Shown one piece after another: positions 48,552 to 61,054 of a stretch of 64,000 nt of DNA. Position numbers and translations under genes: made by a program. Below the pieces are notes generated by a model that saw only the letters and a program-made list of their open reading frames with translations, searched no databases and had not been told where the DNA came from. The stretch is from Gordonia amarae NBRC 15530. GTDB lineage: Bacteria > Actinomycetota > Actinomycetes > Mycobacteriales > Mycobacteriaceae. The stretch's first letter is position 1, and each line of letters opens with the position of its first letter. The stretch lies in assembly GCF_000241345.1 (NCBI RefSeq), contig NZ_BAED01000003.1, positions 62,001 to 126,000 of the forward strand, in the 5' to 3' direction.

Positions 48552-48555
<4 letters not shown>
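47776..48555 (+). CDS. Amino-acid ABC transporter ATP-binding protein (GlnQ type)
   Basis: A 259-aa ATPase. Walker A is GPSGSGKST (about residues 36-44), the Q-loop follows in FQQFELFPRMTVLQNVV, the signature is LSGGQQQRVAIARA, Walker B is ILLFDEPTSALDPE, and the switch His is in VTHELGF. An insertion, GLRNRQLRADLVNQRR, between Walker A and the Q-loop is common to this subfamily. It overlaps the permease and the racemase-like gene by 4 nt each. Confidence 0.95.
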
Positions 48556-50883
<2,328 letters not shown>

Positions 50884-50887
<4 letters not shown>

Positions 50888-52074
50888 TGGTGCGGCGGCC
50901 TCGCGCTGATCCGCTTGACGTAGGCGTGGAGGTTGTCGGCGGTCTCGGCCGCGGAGTCGCCACCGAACTTGTCGAGGGCGACCTGTGCGAGCACGAGGGC
51001 CACCATGGCCTCGGCGACGACACCGGCCGCGGGCACCGCACACACATCGGACCGCTGGTGGATCGCGACGGCCGGTTCGCCGGTGGTCATGTCGACGGTC
51101 TGCAGGGCGCGCGGCACCGTCGAGATCGGCTTCATCGCGATGCGGACGCGCACGTCCTCACCGTTGGTCATGCCGCCTTCGAGGCCGCCCGCGCGATTGG
51201 TGGAACGCAGCACACCGTCGGGTCCAGGCACCATCTCGTCGTGGGCCTGGCTGCCGCGGCGGCGGGCGGTCTCGAAACCGTCGCCGACCTCGACACCCTT
51301 GATAGCCTGGATACCCATCAGCGCAGCGGCCAGCTTCGCGTCGAGCCGGGTCTCGCCGCTGACGTGCGAGCCGAGGCCGATAGGCACGCCGGTGGCGACG
51401 ATCTCGACGACGCCGCCGAGAGTGTCACCGTCCTTCTTGGCGGCCTCGATCTCGGCGATCATCTTGTCGGCCGACGCGCTGTCGAACGCGCGGACCGGGC
51501 TCTCGTCGATGGCCGCCAGGTCGCTGTAGCGGGGCGCGGGCCCCACGTACGGGTCGGATGCGCCGATGGAGATGACGTGGCTGAGCACCTCGATACCGAA
51601 CACCTGACGCAGGAAGTTGCGGGCGACGGTACCGGCGGCCACCCGGGCCGCGGTCTCGCGGGCGCTGGCGCGTTCGAGCACCGGCCGCGCGTCGTCGAAA
51701 CCGTACTTGAGCATCCCTGCGAAGTCGGCGTGGCCGGGCCGGGGCCGGGTCAGCGGCGCATTACGGGCGCTGCCGGACAGTTCGTCGGCATCGACCGGGT
51801 CGGCGGCCATCACCTGTTCCCACTTGGGCCATTCGCTGTTGCCGATCTCGATGGCGACCGGTCCGCCCTGGGTGCGACCGTGCCTGATGCCGCCGAGCAG
51901 CGTCAGCTTGTCGGCCTCGAACTTCATCCGGGCACCACGGCCGTAGCCGAGGCGGCGCCGGGCGAGCTGTTCGGCGATATCGGACGAGGTGACCTCTACT
52001 CCGGCGACCATCCCCTCGACGATGGCGACCAGGGCCGGTCCATGAGATTCTCCGGCGGTTATCCAGCGCAACAC
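50884..52074 (-). CDS. aroC: Chorismate synthase
   Basis: A 396-aa FMN-dependent enzyme, the last step to chorismate. Signatures are [62 protein letters not shown] and [20 protein letters not shown] residues near the C-terminus. The family start is [12 protein letters not shown]; here the first codon is GTG 52074 (VLRWITAG), and the longer open frame is rejected. First gene of aroC-aroK-aroB. Confidence 0.97.
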
Positions 52075-52237
52075 GGCGTCAATTGTTCCACGAGCCGATG
52101 CGGCCCTTCTGCTCAGGCCATGATGGACCGATGGCGATGGGCGATCTGGTCCCCGACGGATCCTCCCGCACATTCGATGAGCCCCTGACAAACTCCCGAC
52201 GGGGTGACCGGCGTCCCTGTGACCTTCACATCGGCGG

Positions 52238-52774
52238 TCAGCGTGTCAACAAGCGCAGATCCACCTCAAAGGCGAACGGCACGGTTGTGGTGAACTCGCC
52301 GATGTGCTCATGGCCGGTGTATTGGCCGTCGGTCAGGGTGAATTCGGTCAGGCGTGGTCCGTCGAGGTCGACGATCCAGTAGTAGGCGATTCCGGCGTCG
52401 GCGTATTCGCTGCGTTTCATCACCCTGTCGATTCGCCGGGTGCCGGGTGAGATCACCTCGACGGCGAGGAGCACATGTGCCGCGTCGAGGTTGTCGGGAG
52501 CGGTGGCTGCGCAGACCACCAGGTCGGGGACGCGCACCGTGGCCGGGGTGTGGGCATCGATCACGATGTCGATCTCACCGAGCACCTCGTAGTCCTCGCC
52601 GGCAGCGCCCTCCAGCGCGTTCCACAGCCGGTGTACGGCGCGGATGTGTCGTTTGGCAGGCCGGGGCGTCACGATGCGGACACCCTCCTGAAGTTCGGAC
52701 CGTACGTCGGTCTCCTCTCCGAGGGCACGCCAGTCCCGCAACGACAACAGCGAGGTGGGGTCGGGACCGGACAT
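52238..52774 (-). CDS. Uma2-family (DUF820) putative endonuclease
   Basis: A 178-aa protein of the PD-(D/E)XK-like Uma2 family. It has [18 protein letters not shown] near the N-terminus, VRVPDLVV (Asp near residue 84), [15 protein letters not shown] (Glu near 105) and [17 protein letters not shown] with the Lys and the typical Y-W-V-D strand. Uma2 genes are common in actinobacteria and cyanobacteria; their role is unknown, sometimes linked to mobile elements. It stands alone between aroC and a peptidase gene. Confidence 0.85.
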   Translation of the reverse strand: MSGPDPTSLLSLRDWRALGEETDVRSELQEGVRIVTPRPAKRHIRAVHRLWNALEGAAGEDYEVLGEIDIVIDAHTPATVRVPDLVVCAATAPDNLDAAHVLLAVEVISPGTRRIDRVMKRSEYADAGIAYYWIVDLDGPRLTEFTLTDGQYTGHEHIGEFTTTVPFAFEVDLRLLTR

Positions 52775-52813
52775 GAGGTCAGGGTACTCGCGCCGGTCGT
52801 GCGGCCGGCGGTG

Positions 52814-53203
52814 TCAATGGGTCACCCCGAGCAGCAACGCGGTGGCACCGACCAGTGCCGGTCCGTGTGGGAGCGACGACGACCGGGCGACCAGCGCGGC
52901 GATCGCCGACAGGATCGCGGCAAGCAGGACGACAAGCATTGCGATCACCCAGTCGGCGGTGAGACCGCCGACGACCAGCGCGAGTTTTACATCACCACCA
53001 CCGCATTGGCGCAGCAGCCACGCCAGAAGGTACGGCGATGCCGCGATGAGCCCGGCGACGATCACTGCGGGCGAGGCGACACCCATTCCGGCGACCGCGA
53101 CCACCCCGGGCCACAGGAGGGTGTTGGTGATGCGGCGAGTGCGTGCGTCGCGGACTGCGATAGCCGACAACCACAGTCCGACGGGGATCGTTGCGAGGGT
53201 CAC
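52814..53203 (-). CDS. Small A24 prepilin peptidase-like protein
   Basis: A 129-aa, highly hydrophobic protein with about four membrane segments. It has the two catalytic-Asp regions of prepilin peptidases: AIAVRDARTRRITNTLLWPG near residue 20 and CGGGDVKLALVVGGL near 69. It lacks the N-terminal methylase domain, as do the Flp/TadV-like and mycobacterial forms (Rv2551c position). No pilin genes are in the window. GTG 53203 is the probable start; an upstream ATG at 53269 would add 22 non-conserved residues. Confidence 0.82.
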   Translation of the reverse strand: MTLATIPVGLWLSAIAVRDARTRRITNTLLWPGVVAVAGMGVASPAVIVAGLIAASPYLLAWLLRQCGGGDVKLALVVGGLTADWVIAMLVVLLAAILSAIAALVARSSSLPHGPALVGATALLLGVTH

Positions 53204-53405
53204 ACATCTATCGTCGCCGCCCAACCGCCGAATCAACCGGCCGCGATCACATCTGTGGACAACACACATCCCCTGTGACCAACACGCTTGACACCGATCC
53301 CCCTATCAAATGACGACAAGATCTTCCGTTCCCGCTCAACGGTTTCCTTCAACGCCACAAACGGATCCGATGAGCATCGAGGGAAACTGTTACGCGGGAA
53401 CGGGG

Positions 53406-54242
53406 TCAGGCGGCGGCGAGCGCGGCGGCCATCGCCTCGCGGGGTGCGGGCAGGCCGGTGAACTGTTCGACCTGGCTGTAGGCCTGGTTGAGCAGCATCA
53501 CCAGTCCCCCGACGACGCGGCCCCCCGACTCGGTGACCGCCGCCGCCAGCGGCGTCGGCCATGGGTTGTAGATGACGTCGACAAGCGCGGCCGATTCCCG
53601 CACCGAGTCGATGATCGGCGCGGTGGCCGATGATGGGACCGTCGAGACGACGACGCGTGCCGAACGGCAGGCGTCGGTGAGGTCAGCCGAGTCGGCGAAC
53701 GGCAGGAAATCGCAGTGCAGGCCCAGGACGCCGGCAAGCGCGGCGACGTCGGCGGCCCGCTGCGGACTGCGCACCACCAGCCGTAGCGAGGTGATACCGG
53801 CGTCGGCGAGGGCGCTGACCGTCGGCAGGGCGGTGCCGCCGCCACCCATCACCACCGCCTCGCCACCGGTACGGTCCAGCACACCCAGGTCCCGTAATGC
53901 GCCGGCCATGCCGTCGACATCGGTGCAGTCGGCGCGCCAGCCCGCGTCGGTTCGCACGAGTGTGTTGGCCGACCCGATGAGCCGGGCCCGTTCGGTGACC
54001 TCGTCGGCGAACTCGAGCGCGGCGATCTTGCCGGGCATCGTCACCGAGAACCCGACGAACTCCGGTCCCGCTCCGCCGACGATCCCGGGAAGTTGCTCGG
54101 CGGTGCACTCGATGCGCTCGTACGTCCAGTCGGTCAGCCCCAGCGCCCGGTAGGCAGCCAGGTGCAGGTCGGGTGAGCGGGAATGCGACACGGGCGAACC
54201 GAGCACCGCCGCTTTGCGTGCTGTCACCGGCGGCCTCAGCAT
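53406..54242 (-). CDS. aroE: Shikimate dehydrogenase
   Basis: A 278-aa NADPH enzyme reducing 3-dehydroshikimate. Seen are AVLGSPVSHSRSPDLHLAAY (substrate loop), FVGFSVTMPGKIAAL with the catalytic Lys, NTLVRTDAGWRADCTDVDGM, and the Rossmann GGGGTALPTVSALADAG, then the C-terminal GGLVMLLNQAYSQVEQFTG. The ATG overlaps the mltG stop by 7 nt; a GTG five codons later is an alternative. Confidence 0.95.
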   Translation of the reverse strand: MLRPPVTARKAAVLGSPVSHSRSPDLHLAAYRALGLTDWTYERIECTAEQLPGIVGGAGPEFVGFSVTMPGKIAALEFADEVTERARLIGSANTLVRTDAGWRADCTDVDGMAGALRDLGVLDRTGGEAVVMGGGGTALPTVSALADAGITSLRLVVRSPQRAADVAALAGVLGLHCDFLPFADSADLTDACRSARVVVSTVPSSATAPIIDSVRESAALVDVIYNPWPTPLAAAVTESGGRVVGGLVMLLNQAYSQVEQFTGLPAPREAMAAALAAA

Positions 54243-56233
54243 CCCGTGGACAGCAGGCCGGTGTCACAGGCCTTCTGCCGGTTGCGCTTGTGTTCCTCGT
54301 ACGTGTTCGCGAACAACGTGGTGCCGTCCGTGTCGATCGACACGAAATACAGCCAGCGGCCTTTCGCTGGATGTTCGGTGGACTCCAAGGCACGTTCCCC
54401 GACCGCGCCGATCGGTGTCGGCGGCAGCCCGAAGATCTGGTAGGTATTCCACGGGTTCTCGTCGCTGTAGGCGTCGCCGTGCACGTCGATGTTGGTGACC
54501 TCGGCCTTGTAGTTGGACGTCGAGTCCATCTCCAGGCGCTGATCCTTGGCGAGACGGTTGAGAATGACCCGGGCGACCTTCGGGAAGTCCTCGGGATTCT
54601 TGGCCTCCCGTTCCACCACCGACGCCGTGACCAGGGTTTCGTACGGGGTCAGGCCCGAGCCGTTGTCGTTCAGCAGACCCCATTTCTCGAAACGGCTCAC
54701 ACTCTGGGAGATCAACTCGGACAGGATCTGCGTCGCCGAATGTTCCGGGTTGATGTACTCCCACGTGCCGGGTGCGATGAGACCCTCGATCCTGCGGAAG
54801 TCACCCTTCACATCCGAGGCGGTGACCCACTTGCGGGCCCACTCGGGGACGCCGAGTGACTTGGGGTCGGCGGTGGCCGCGACCTTCTCCAACTGTTTGA
54901 CCGTGACCCCGCGATGCGCGCCGTTGATGTCGACCTTGGTCGCGTCGGCGATCATTTCAAAGATCCCGGGGGTGGTCTTGCCGTCGATACCCTTCTTGGA
55001 TTCGAGTTGCAGACCCTCGGGAACGTTCATCAGCCCGACACGGTGAACCCGCGACGTGTCGCTCATCATGTCGACGGCGGTCGACGCCGAGATCTGGGTG
55101 CGCAGCTTGTAGAAGCCGCCCTCCATGGTCCGCCCTCCCGCGGCGTTGATGAACGCCTGCGAGCTCTTCACCACATCACGGTCGGCGAGGATGGTCCCGA
55201 AGTCGCTGAGCGTGGAGTTCTCGGGGATCTCGACGATCACGTCCGCGAGGCCGGTGGCACCGGTGTAGTCCTCGGCACTCGGGCCGCCGAAGGCGCGCAT
55301 CGCCGCATAGCCGATCGCGCCGAGCATGGCCACGAACAGGACCAGGACGAACGCGAGGGCGGTCCGTCGCTTGCGCTTGCGTTTGCGGGCGGTATCGGCT
55401 GCTGCCGTGTCCCGGTCGTCCGATCGGGCTTTCCGGTTGTCCTTGCCCGCGCGCCCCGCCTTGCCCGAACGCCCCGCTGTGCCCGCGCGCTCGGTTCTGC
55501 CGGAGCGGCCTGCTTTGGCCGGAGGTTCTTCCGTACCTGAACGTTCGTCCTGGGCCGGGCGATCGTCCTCGGCGGAACGCGCATCGGACGCCTCACGACC
55601 GGTGGTCGTCGGGCGTGTGCTCTCGGCGGGTACTGCGACAGCAGCACGATCGACCTCGCCGCTTGTCTGGGTCCTGGTAGCGGCCACCGGCGATGGCGGG
55701 ATCTGGCCGGTGTGCGTGTCGACCGGCCCCGGAATGACCTCGATCGGGCCGGTGTCGGAGTTCCCGTCGTACACCGCTTCGCGGCGGAAATACCCGGTCT
55801 GCGGAGGGGTCCGTTCGACGTCGTCATACGTCGGCGGGCCCGGCGGCAATCCCCGGGCGGGCCCGGGTGGCCGGCCGGCGGAGGGCCCGTGCGGGGCCGG
55901 CGGCACGTACTGCTGAGAGGGCGCCTGCGGCGGCTCGGGCCGCCTCATCGGCGGAGCGGGCTGAGCAGGTGCGGTGGGCGCGGGGGGCGGGGTGTACGAA
56001 CCCGGGGCCGGCCTGCGGGGTCCCTGCGGGGGCCGCGGTTCGATCCGCTGCGGCATCGCCCGCCCGGTGTCGACCGGAGCCGGACCGTCGGCGTCGTCGC
56101 GGCGACGCCGGTGCCTGCTCGGCCGGTCCGGGTTCGGCTGGGTGAAGTACCTCAGCCGGTCGATGTCGTCGTGGGACGGGTCGGAGCCGGGGGCACCCCG
56201 ACGACGGCTGTGCCGGTAGTGCTCATCATCCAC
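54236..56233 (-). CDS. mltG: Endolytic murein transglycosylase MltG with long disordered cytoplasmic tail
   Basis: A 665-aa protein. Residues 1-290 are a predicted disordered cytoplasmic region, Pro/Arg-rich at first and then Ala/Gly/Arg-rich with loose repeats (GRSGRTERAG, GRSGKAGRAGK). One membrane helix follows (about 291-312, LAFVLVLFVAMLGAIGYAAM), then a LysM-like segment and the YceG catalytic domain with ASVVEREAKN (catalytic Glu near 541) and NPWNTYQIFGLPPTPIG. MltG cleaves nascent glycan strands and sets their length. It lies between ruvX and aroE, as in other Mycobacteriales. Confidence 0.93.
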   Translation of the reverse strand: MDDEHYRHSRRRGAPGSDPSHDDIDRLRYFTQPNPDRPSRHRRRRDDADGPAPVDTGRAMPQRIEPRPPQGPRRPAPGSYTPPPAPTAPAQPAPPMRRPEPPQAPSQQYVPPAPHGPSAGRPPGPARGLPPGPPTYDDVERTPPQTGYFRREAVYDGNSDTGPIEVIPGPVDTHTGQIPPSPVAATRTQTSGEVDRAAVAVPAESTRPTTTGREASDARSAEDDRPAQDERSGTEEPPAKAGRSGRTERAGTAGRSGKAGRAGKDNRKARSDDRDTAAADTARKRKRKRRTALAFVLVLFVAMLGAIGYAAMRAFGGPSAEDYTGATGLADVIVEIPENSTLSDFGTILADRDVVKSSQAFINAAGGRTMEGGFYKLRTQISASTAVDMMSDTSRVHRVGLMNVPEGLQLESKKGIDGKTTPGIFEMIADATKVDINGAHRGVTVKQLEKVAATADPKSLGVPEWARKWVTASDVKGDFRRIEGLIAPGTWEYINPEHSATQILSELISQSVSRFEKWGLLNDNGSGLTPYETLVTASVVEREAKNPEDFPKVARVILNRLAKDQRLEMDSTSNYKAEVTNIDVHGDAYSDENPWNTYQIFGLPPTPIGAVGERALESTEHPAKGRWLYFVSIDTDGTTLFANTYEEHKRNRQKACDTGLLSTGC

Positions 56234-56322
56234 GGGACATCACCACCCCGGCGACGGGACCGGTCACCGTGCAGTCCACCGACGAGGGGGTCACCGAAGC
56301 GCACCCCTGAGGGTGCGGCGCA

Positions 56323-56766
56323 TCATCGTCCCGCATCCAGCCACCCTTGCAGAATAGCGACAGCGGCGGCCTGATCAATGACCTGGCGCGACGATTTCGC
56401 CGAACGTCCGCTGGCCCGCAGCGCCTGCTGCGCGGTCACCGTGGTGAACCGCTCGTCGAAATACTCCACCGGCACGGGTGCAATCGCGGCGGCGACAGCG
56501 GTCCCGAACTCGCGCGCCGCGTCGGCTGCCGCTCCCGCTGTGTTGCGCAGGGTCCGGGGCATCCCGATCACCACTGCGACGACCTCGTATTCGCTGCTCA
56601 GCGCGGCGATCCGGTCGACATCCGCGCGGTCGCCGGGTGTCCGGGCCACCGTCTCCACCGGTGTCGCCAGAATCCGGTCCGGGTCGCATACGGCGACCCC
56701 GATCCGTACGCTCCCCACGTCGATCCCGAGGACCCGACCCGGCCGACCTCCCCCTCCCGCGGTCAC
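56323..56766 (-). CDS. ruvX: Putative pre-16S rRNA nuclease / Holliday junction resolvase RuvX (YqgF)
   Basis: A 147-aa RNase H-like protein with [17 protein letters not shown] at the N-terminus (first acidic residue), [10 protein letters not shown] in the middle, [11 protein letters not shown] and the last acidic residue in [15 protein letters not shown]. The family processes 16S rRNA ends in E. coli. GTG 56766 overlaps the alaS stop (GTGA). It ends 90 nt before mltG, a gap holding only a small CGCACCC/GGGTGCG hairpin. Confidence 0.94.
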   Translation of the reverse strand: MTAGGGGRPGRVLGIDVGSVRIGVAVCDPDRILATPVETVARTPGDRADVDRIAALSSEYEVVAVVIGMPRTLRNTAGAAADAAREFGTAVAAAIAPVPVEYFDERFTTVTAQQALRASGRSAKSSRQVIDQAAAVAILQGWLDAGR

Positions 56767-59462
56767 CGCAGAACGAGCTCTCGGATCCGGTCCATCGCCG
56801 CATCGGTGCCGGACGCGTCCGTTCCCGACCCCTGCGCGAGGTCCGGCTTGCCGCCGCCGCGCCCGCCGACCAGCGGGGCGATCTGCTTGACCAGGTCACC
56901 GGCCTTGATCCCGGCCTCACGGGCGCTGTCGGTGGTGGCGATGACGAACGGCACCTTGCCGCCGGCCGACGAGAACAGCGCGATGACGGCGGGCTTGTCG
57001 GCCACCTTCCCGCGCAGGTCGGTGGCAAGTGACCGCAGGTCACCGGCGTCGATACCGTCGGGCAGCCGGCCACCGACCACGAGGGTCGATCCGGAGGTGA
57101 CGGCGGCGTCGATCAGGCCCGATGCCGCGTTGCGCGCGGCCTCGGCCCGGATCCGTTCGAGTTCCTTTTCCGCATCGCGCAGCCGCGTGACCAGCGCCTC
57201 GACGCGGCCGGGCACCTCCTCGGAGGGCACCTTCAGCGACGACGCCAGGCCGGCGAGCAGCGCGCGTTCCTTGGACAGGTAGCGGAACGAGTCCATGCCG
57301 ACGTACGCCTCGACGCGCCGCACACCCGAACCGACCGACGACTCACCGATCACGGTGATCGGTCCGATCTGCGCCGACGACGACACATGCGTGCCGCCGC
57401 ACAGTTCCATCGAGAACGGGCCACCGATCTCGACAACCCGGACCTCGTCGCCGTAGTTCTCGCCGAACAGCGCGAGCGCACCCATCGCCTTGGCCTCGGC
57501 CAGTCCGGTCTCGAAGGTATTGACCCGGTAGTCGGCCTCGACGGCCGCGTTGCTGATCTCCTCGATCTCGCTGCGCTGGGCCTCGCTGAGCGGACCGCTC
57601 GCGTGGAAGTCGAACCGCAGGTAGCCGGGCCGGTTGAGCGAACCGGCCTGGGTGGCGTTGGGGCCGAGCACCTGCCGCAGCGCCGCGTGCACCATGTGGG
57701 TGCCCGAGTGGCCCTGGGTGGCGCCGTGTCGCCAGGCCGCGTCCACCGAGGCGAGCACCTCCTCGCCCTCGGTGATCTCGCCCTCGTCGACCCGCACCTT
57801 GTGCAGCCACAGCGTCTTGTTGAGCTTCTGCACGTCGGTGACGGTCAGCCGGGCGCCGGCCGACGACGTAATGGTGCCGGTATCGGCGATCTGGCCACCG
57901 GATTCGGCGTACAGCGGGCTCCGGTCAAGGACGACGGTCAGTTCCTGACCCGCACCGGCGGCCGGCAGCCGTGCCCCGTCGGCGACCAGGCCGAGCACCC
58001 GTGCCTCGGACACCAGCTCACCGAAACCGGTGAACTCGGTGGGCCCGCGGTCGAGCAGGTCGCGGTACACGCTGAGGTCGGTGTGGCCGGTCTTGCGGGC
58101 GGTGGCGTCGGCCTTGGCGCGGCTCTTCTGCTCGGCCATCAGGGCGGTGAACCCGTGCTGGTCGACGGTCAGACCGGCCTCGGCCGCCATCTCCAGGGTC
58201 AGGTCGATCGGGAAGCCGTAGGTGTCGTGCAGGGTAAACGCGTCGTCGCCACTGATCGTGGAACGCTCGGCGGCCTTGGTGGCGGTGGCGGCGTCGGTGA
58301 ACAGCTTGGACCCGGCGGCGAGGGTCTTGGAGAACGAGGTCTCCTCGCCCACCGCGGTGGAGACGATCTGCTCGCGCCGCTCCTCGAGTTCGGGGTACGA
58401 CGGGGCCATCATGTCGATGACCCGGCCGATCAGCGCACCCATCGTCGGTTCCGACGCGGCGCGCGGGGTGACACCGGCGGCCTCGCTCGCCGAGGTCAGC
58501 AGCCGCACCGACCGGACGACGCGGCGCAGCAGCCGGCGCAGCACGTAGCCGCGGCCGTCGTTGCCGGGCAGCACGCCGTCGCAGATCAGCAGCGCCGCGG
58601 TGCGGGCGTGGTCGGCGATCACCCGGAACCGGACGTCGTCGTCGTGGGCGCCGCGACCGTAACCGCGACCGGTCAGCTCCGAGGCCAGGTCGATGATCGG
58701 CTTGAGCAGGTCGGTCTCGTAGACGTTGTCAACACCCTGCAGCAGACAGGCGACGCGCTCGATGCCCATGCCGGTGTCGATGTTCTGCTTGGGCAGCGGG
58801 CCGAGGATCTCGTAGTTGTCCTTGCCGCCGCCCTCACCGCGCTCGTTCTGCATGAACACGAGATTCCAGATCTCGATGTAGCGGTCCTCGTCGGCCTCGG
58901 GGCCGCCCTCTTTGCCGTACTCGGGGCCGCGGTCGTAGAAGATCTCCGAACACGGACCGCATGGGCCGGGCACGCCCATCGACCAGTAGTTGTCCTTCAT
59001 GCCGCGCCGCTGGATACGTTCGGCGGGCACGCCGATCTCGTCGCGCCAGATGGCCTCGGCCTCGTCGTCGTCGAGATACACCGTGGGCCACAGCTTCTGC
59101 GGGTCGATACCGTAGCCGCCGTCCTCGACCGAGTTGGTGAGCAGTGTCCAGGCGAAGGTGATCGCCTCGCGTTTGAAGTAGTCGCCGAAGCTGAAGTTGC
59201 CCGCCATCTGGAAGAAGGTGTTGTGGCGGGTGGTGACGCCGACCTCATCGATATCGAGGGTGCGCACACACTTCTGCACGCTGGTGGCGCGTGAGTAGGG
59301 CGGGGTCTGCTGGCCGAGGAAGTACGGCTTGAACGGCACCATGCCCGCGTTGACGAACATCAGGTTGGGATCGTCGAGGATCAGCGATGCGCTGGGTACC
59401 TCGGTGTGTCCGGCGCGGATGAAGTGATCCAGGAACCGCTTCCTGATGTCATGCGTCTGCAC
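56763..59462 (-). CDS. alaS: Alanyl-tRNA synthetase
   Basis: An 899-aa class II synthetase. The N-terminal aminoacylation domain starts [20 protein letters not shown] and has [15 protein letters not shown] and [11 protein letters not shown]. The editing domain has [13 protein letters not shown] and [13 protein letters not shown] zinc ligands. The C-terminal oligomerisation/C-Ala domain ends with [16 protein letters not shown]. The frame is open 41 codons further upstream. I chose GTG 59462 ([10 protein letters not shown]), which fits homologues and has AAGGA about 10 nt upstream. Confidence 0.97.
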   Translation of the reverse strand: MQTHDIRKRFLDHFIRAGHTEVPSASLILDDPNLMFVNAGMVPFKPYFLGQQTPPYSRATSVQKCVRTLDIDEVGVTTRHNTFFQMAGNFSFGDYFKREAITFAWTLLTNSVEDGGYGIDPQKLWPTVYLDDDEAEAIWRDEIGVPAERIQRRGMKDNYWSMGVPGPCGPCSEIFYDRGPEYGKEGGPEADEDRYIEIWNLVFMQNERGEGGGKDNYEILGPLPKQNIDTGMGIERVACLLQGVDNVYETDLLKPIIDLASELTGRGYGRGAHDDDVRFRVIADHARTAALLICDGVLPGNDGRGYVLRRLLRRVVRSVRLLTSASEAAGVTPRAASEPTMGALIGRVIDMMAPSYPELEERREQIVSTAVGEETSFSKTLAAGSKLFTDAATATKAAERSTISGDDAFTLHDTYGFPIDLTLEMAAEAGLTVDQHGFTALMAEQKSRAKADATARKTGHTDLSVYRDLLDRGPTEFTGFGELVSEARVLGLVADGARLPAAGAGQELTVVLDRSPLYAESGGQIADTGTITSSAGARLTVTDVQKLNKTLWLHKVRVDEGEITEGEEVLASVDAAWRHGATQGHSGTHMVHAALRQVLGPNATQAGSLNRPGYLRFDFHASGPLSEAQRSEIEEISNAAVEADYRVNTFETGLAEAKAMGALALFGENYGDEVRVVEIGGPFSMELCGGTHVSSSAQIGPITVIGESSVGSGVRRVEAYVGMDSFRYLSKERALLAGLASSLKVPSEEVPGRVEALVTRLRDAEKELERIRAEAARNAASGLIDAAVTSGSTLVVGGRLPDGIDAGDLRSLATDLRGKVADKPAVIALFSSAGGKVPFVIATTDSAREAGIKAGDLVKQIAPLVGGRGGGKPDLAQGSGTDASGTDAAMDRIRELVLR

Positions 59463-59616
59463 TGTGGTCTCGTCCTTGCTGAGGTTCTTGATCGTGAGTT
59501 CTGGGATCGTGGGGGTTCTGTGATCGTTCGCTGTGCGGGCCGCGGCGCGGCGCCGGGGCTCCCGGCGTGGCGACGACTGCGACACACCAGCCTACATTCC
59601 CGGTCGCCGACGACTG

Positions 59617-61047
59617 TCAGGCCTGAGCGGGCGGGGATCGGCGGCGCCCGCCGCGCCGGATGATGGACCGCAGTTTGCCGAGCCGGGTGAAGATCTCCCG
59701 TTCGAATCCGTGCGGGGTGGGCCGGTAGTAGTCGACGCCCACCAGGTCGTCGGGTGCGTACTGCTGCGGCACCACGCCGTCGGGGTCGTCGTGCGGGTAG
59801 CGGTAGCCCTTGCCGCTGCCCATCGCCTTGGCGCCGGCGTAGTGGCTGTCGCGCAGGTGCGGTGGCACCGGTCCCGATTTGCCGGCGGCCACGTCGGCCA
59901 TCGCCTCCCCGATCGCCGCGACCACACCCGGTGATTTCGGGGCGGTTGCCAGGTGGATGGTGGCCTGGGTGAGCGCGAGCTTGGCCTCGGGCATCCCGAC
60001 CAGCTGGACCACCTGCGCGGCGGCCACCGCCGTCTGCAGGGCCGACGGGTCGGCCATGCCGATGTCCTCGGAGGCGTGCACCATCAGCCTGCGCGCGATG
60101 AACCGCGGGTCCTCACCCGCCGAGATCATCCGCGCCAGGTAATGCACCGCCGCGTCGACATCCGATCCACGGATCGACTTGATGAACGCGCTGGTCACGT
60201 CGTAGTGCTGGTCACCGTCCCGGTCGTAGCGCACGGCGGCGCGGTCGATCGCGGCCTCCACGTCGGCGACGTCGATGACGAGCGCGACCCGATCCCCCTC
60301 ATCTACATCCCCCGCAGCAGTGTCCCCGTCCGCTGGGTCGTCGGCGTGGCTGATGACGCTGTCCGCACTGGCCTCCAGCGCCGTGAGGGCACGGCGCGCG
60401 TCACCGCCGGCGACGGCCACCAGGTGAGTGCGGGCCTCGTCGGTGAGCCGGACGGCCCCGCCCAGGCCGCGCGGATCGGTTATCGCGCGCTCGATGACCT
60501 CGACGATGTCGTCGTCGGACAGTGGCTGCAACCGCAGCACCAGCGACCGCGACAGCAGCGGCGCCACCACCGAGAACGACGGATTCTCCGTGGTCGCGGC
60601 CACCAGCAGCACGATCCGGTTCTCCACGGCGTCGAGCAGTGCGTCCTGCTGGGTCTTGGAGAACCGGTGCACCTCATCGATGAACAGCACCGTCTGCTGA
60701 CCGTCGATGAGGCGCCTGCGGGCCACGTCGATCACCGCGCGGACCTCTTTGACGCCCGCCGACAACGCCGACAACGCCTCGAACCTGCCACCGGTGGCGC
60801 GGGAGATAAGCGAGGCCATCGTGGTCTTGCCGGTGCCGGGCGGCCCGTACAGGAGCACGGAGGCCGCACCCGACCCGCTGATCAGCCGCCGCAGCGGCGA
60901 CGCCTTGCCGAGCAGATGCTGCTGGCCGATGATCTCGTCGAGCGTCTGCGGACGCATCCGCACGGCGAGCGGCGCGGTGGGACGACCGTCGGCACCGGGA
61001 ACCTCACCCGACGGCGGTGGGGGCGCCGGGTCGAACAGTGAATCCAT
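59617..61047 (-). CDS. rarA: Replication-associated recombination protein A (RarA/MgsA)
   Basis: A 476-aa AAA+ ATPase acting at stalled forks with single-strand DNA. Seen are [17 protein letters not shown], Walker [13 protein letters not shown], Walker [12 protein letters not shown], sensor [12 protein letters not shown] and the RarA C-terminal block [20 protein letters not shown] and [15 protein letters not shown]. An acidic insertion ([17 protein letters not shown]) lies in the middle, longer than in close relatives. ATG 61047 gives [15 protein letters not shown], the conserved start. Confidence 0.95.
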   Translation of the reverse strand: MDSLFDPAPPPPSGEVPGADGRPTAPLAVRMRPQTLDEIIGQQHLLGKASPLRRLISGSGAASVLLYGPPGTGKTTMASLISRATGGRFEALSALSAGVKEVRAVIDVARRRLIDGQQTVLFIDEVHRFSKTQQDALLDAVENRIVLLVAATTENPSFSVVAPLLSRSLVLRLQPLSDDDIVEVIERAITDPRGLGGAVRLTDEARTHLVAVAGGDARRALTALEASADSVISHADDPADGDTAAGDVDEGDRVALVIDVADVEAAIDRAAVRYDRDGDQHYDVTSAFIKSIRGSDVDAAVHYLARMISAGEDPRFIARRLMVHASEDIGMADPSALQTAVAAAQVVQLVGMPEAKLALTQATIHLATAPKSPGVVAAIGEAMADVAAGKSGPVPPHLRDSHYAGAKAMGSGKGYRYPHDDPDGVVPQQYAPDDLVGVDYYRPTPHGFEREIFTRLGKLRSIIRRGGRRRSPPAQA

Positions 61048-61054
61048 GGAACGC

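Noticed and set aside
55430..55620. Tandem repeats in the mltG 5' half read as a separate repeat element or CRISPR
   Set aside because: The repeats are short, degenerate and in frame with the MltG disordered tail.
57387..59294. Long plus-strand frame opposite alaS
   Set aside because: Composition is that of a complementary shadow, and alaS is fully supported on the other strand.
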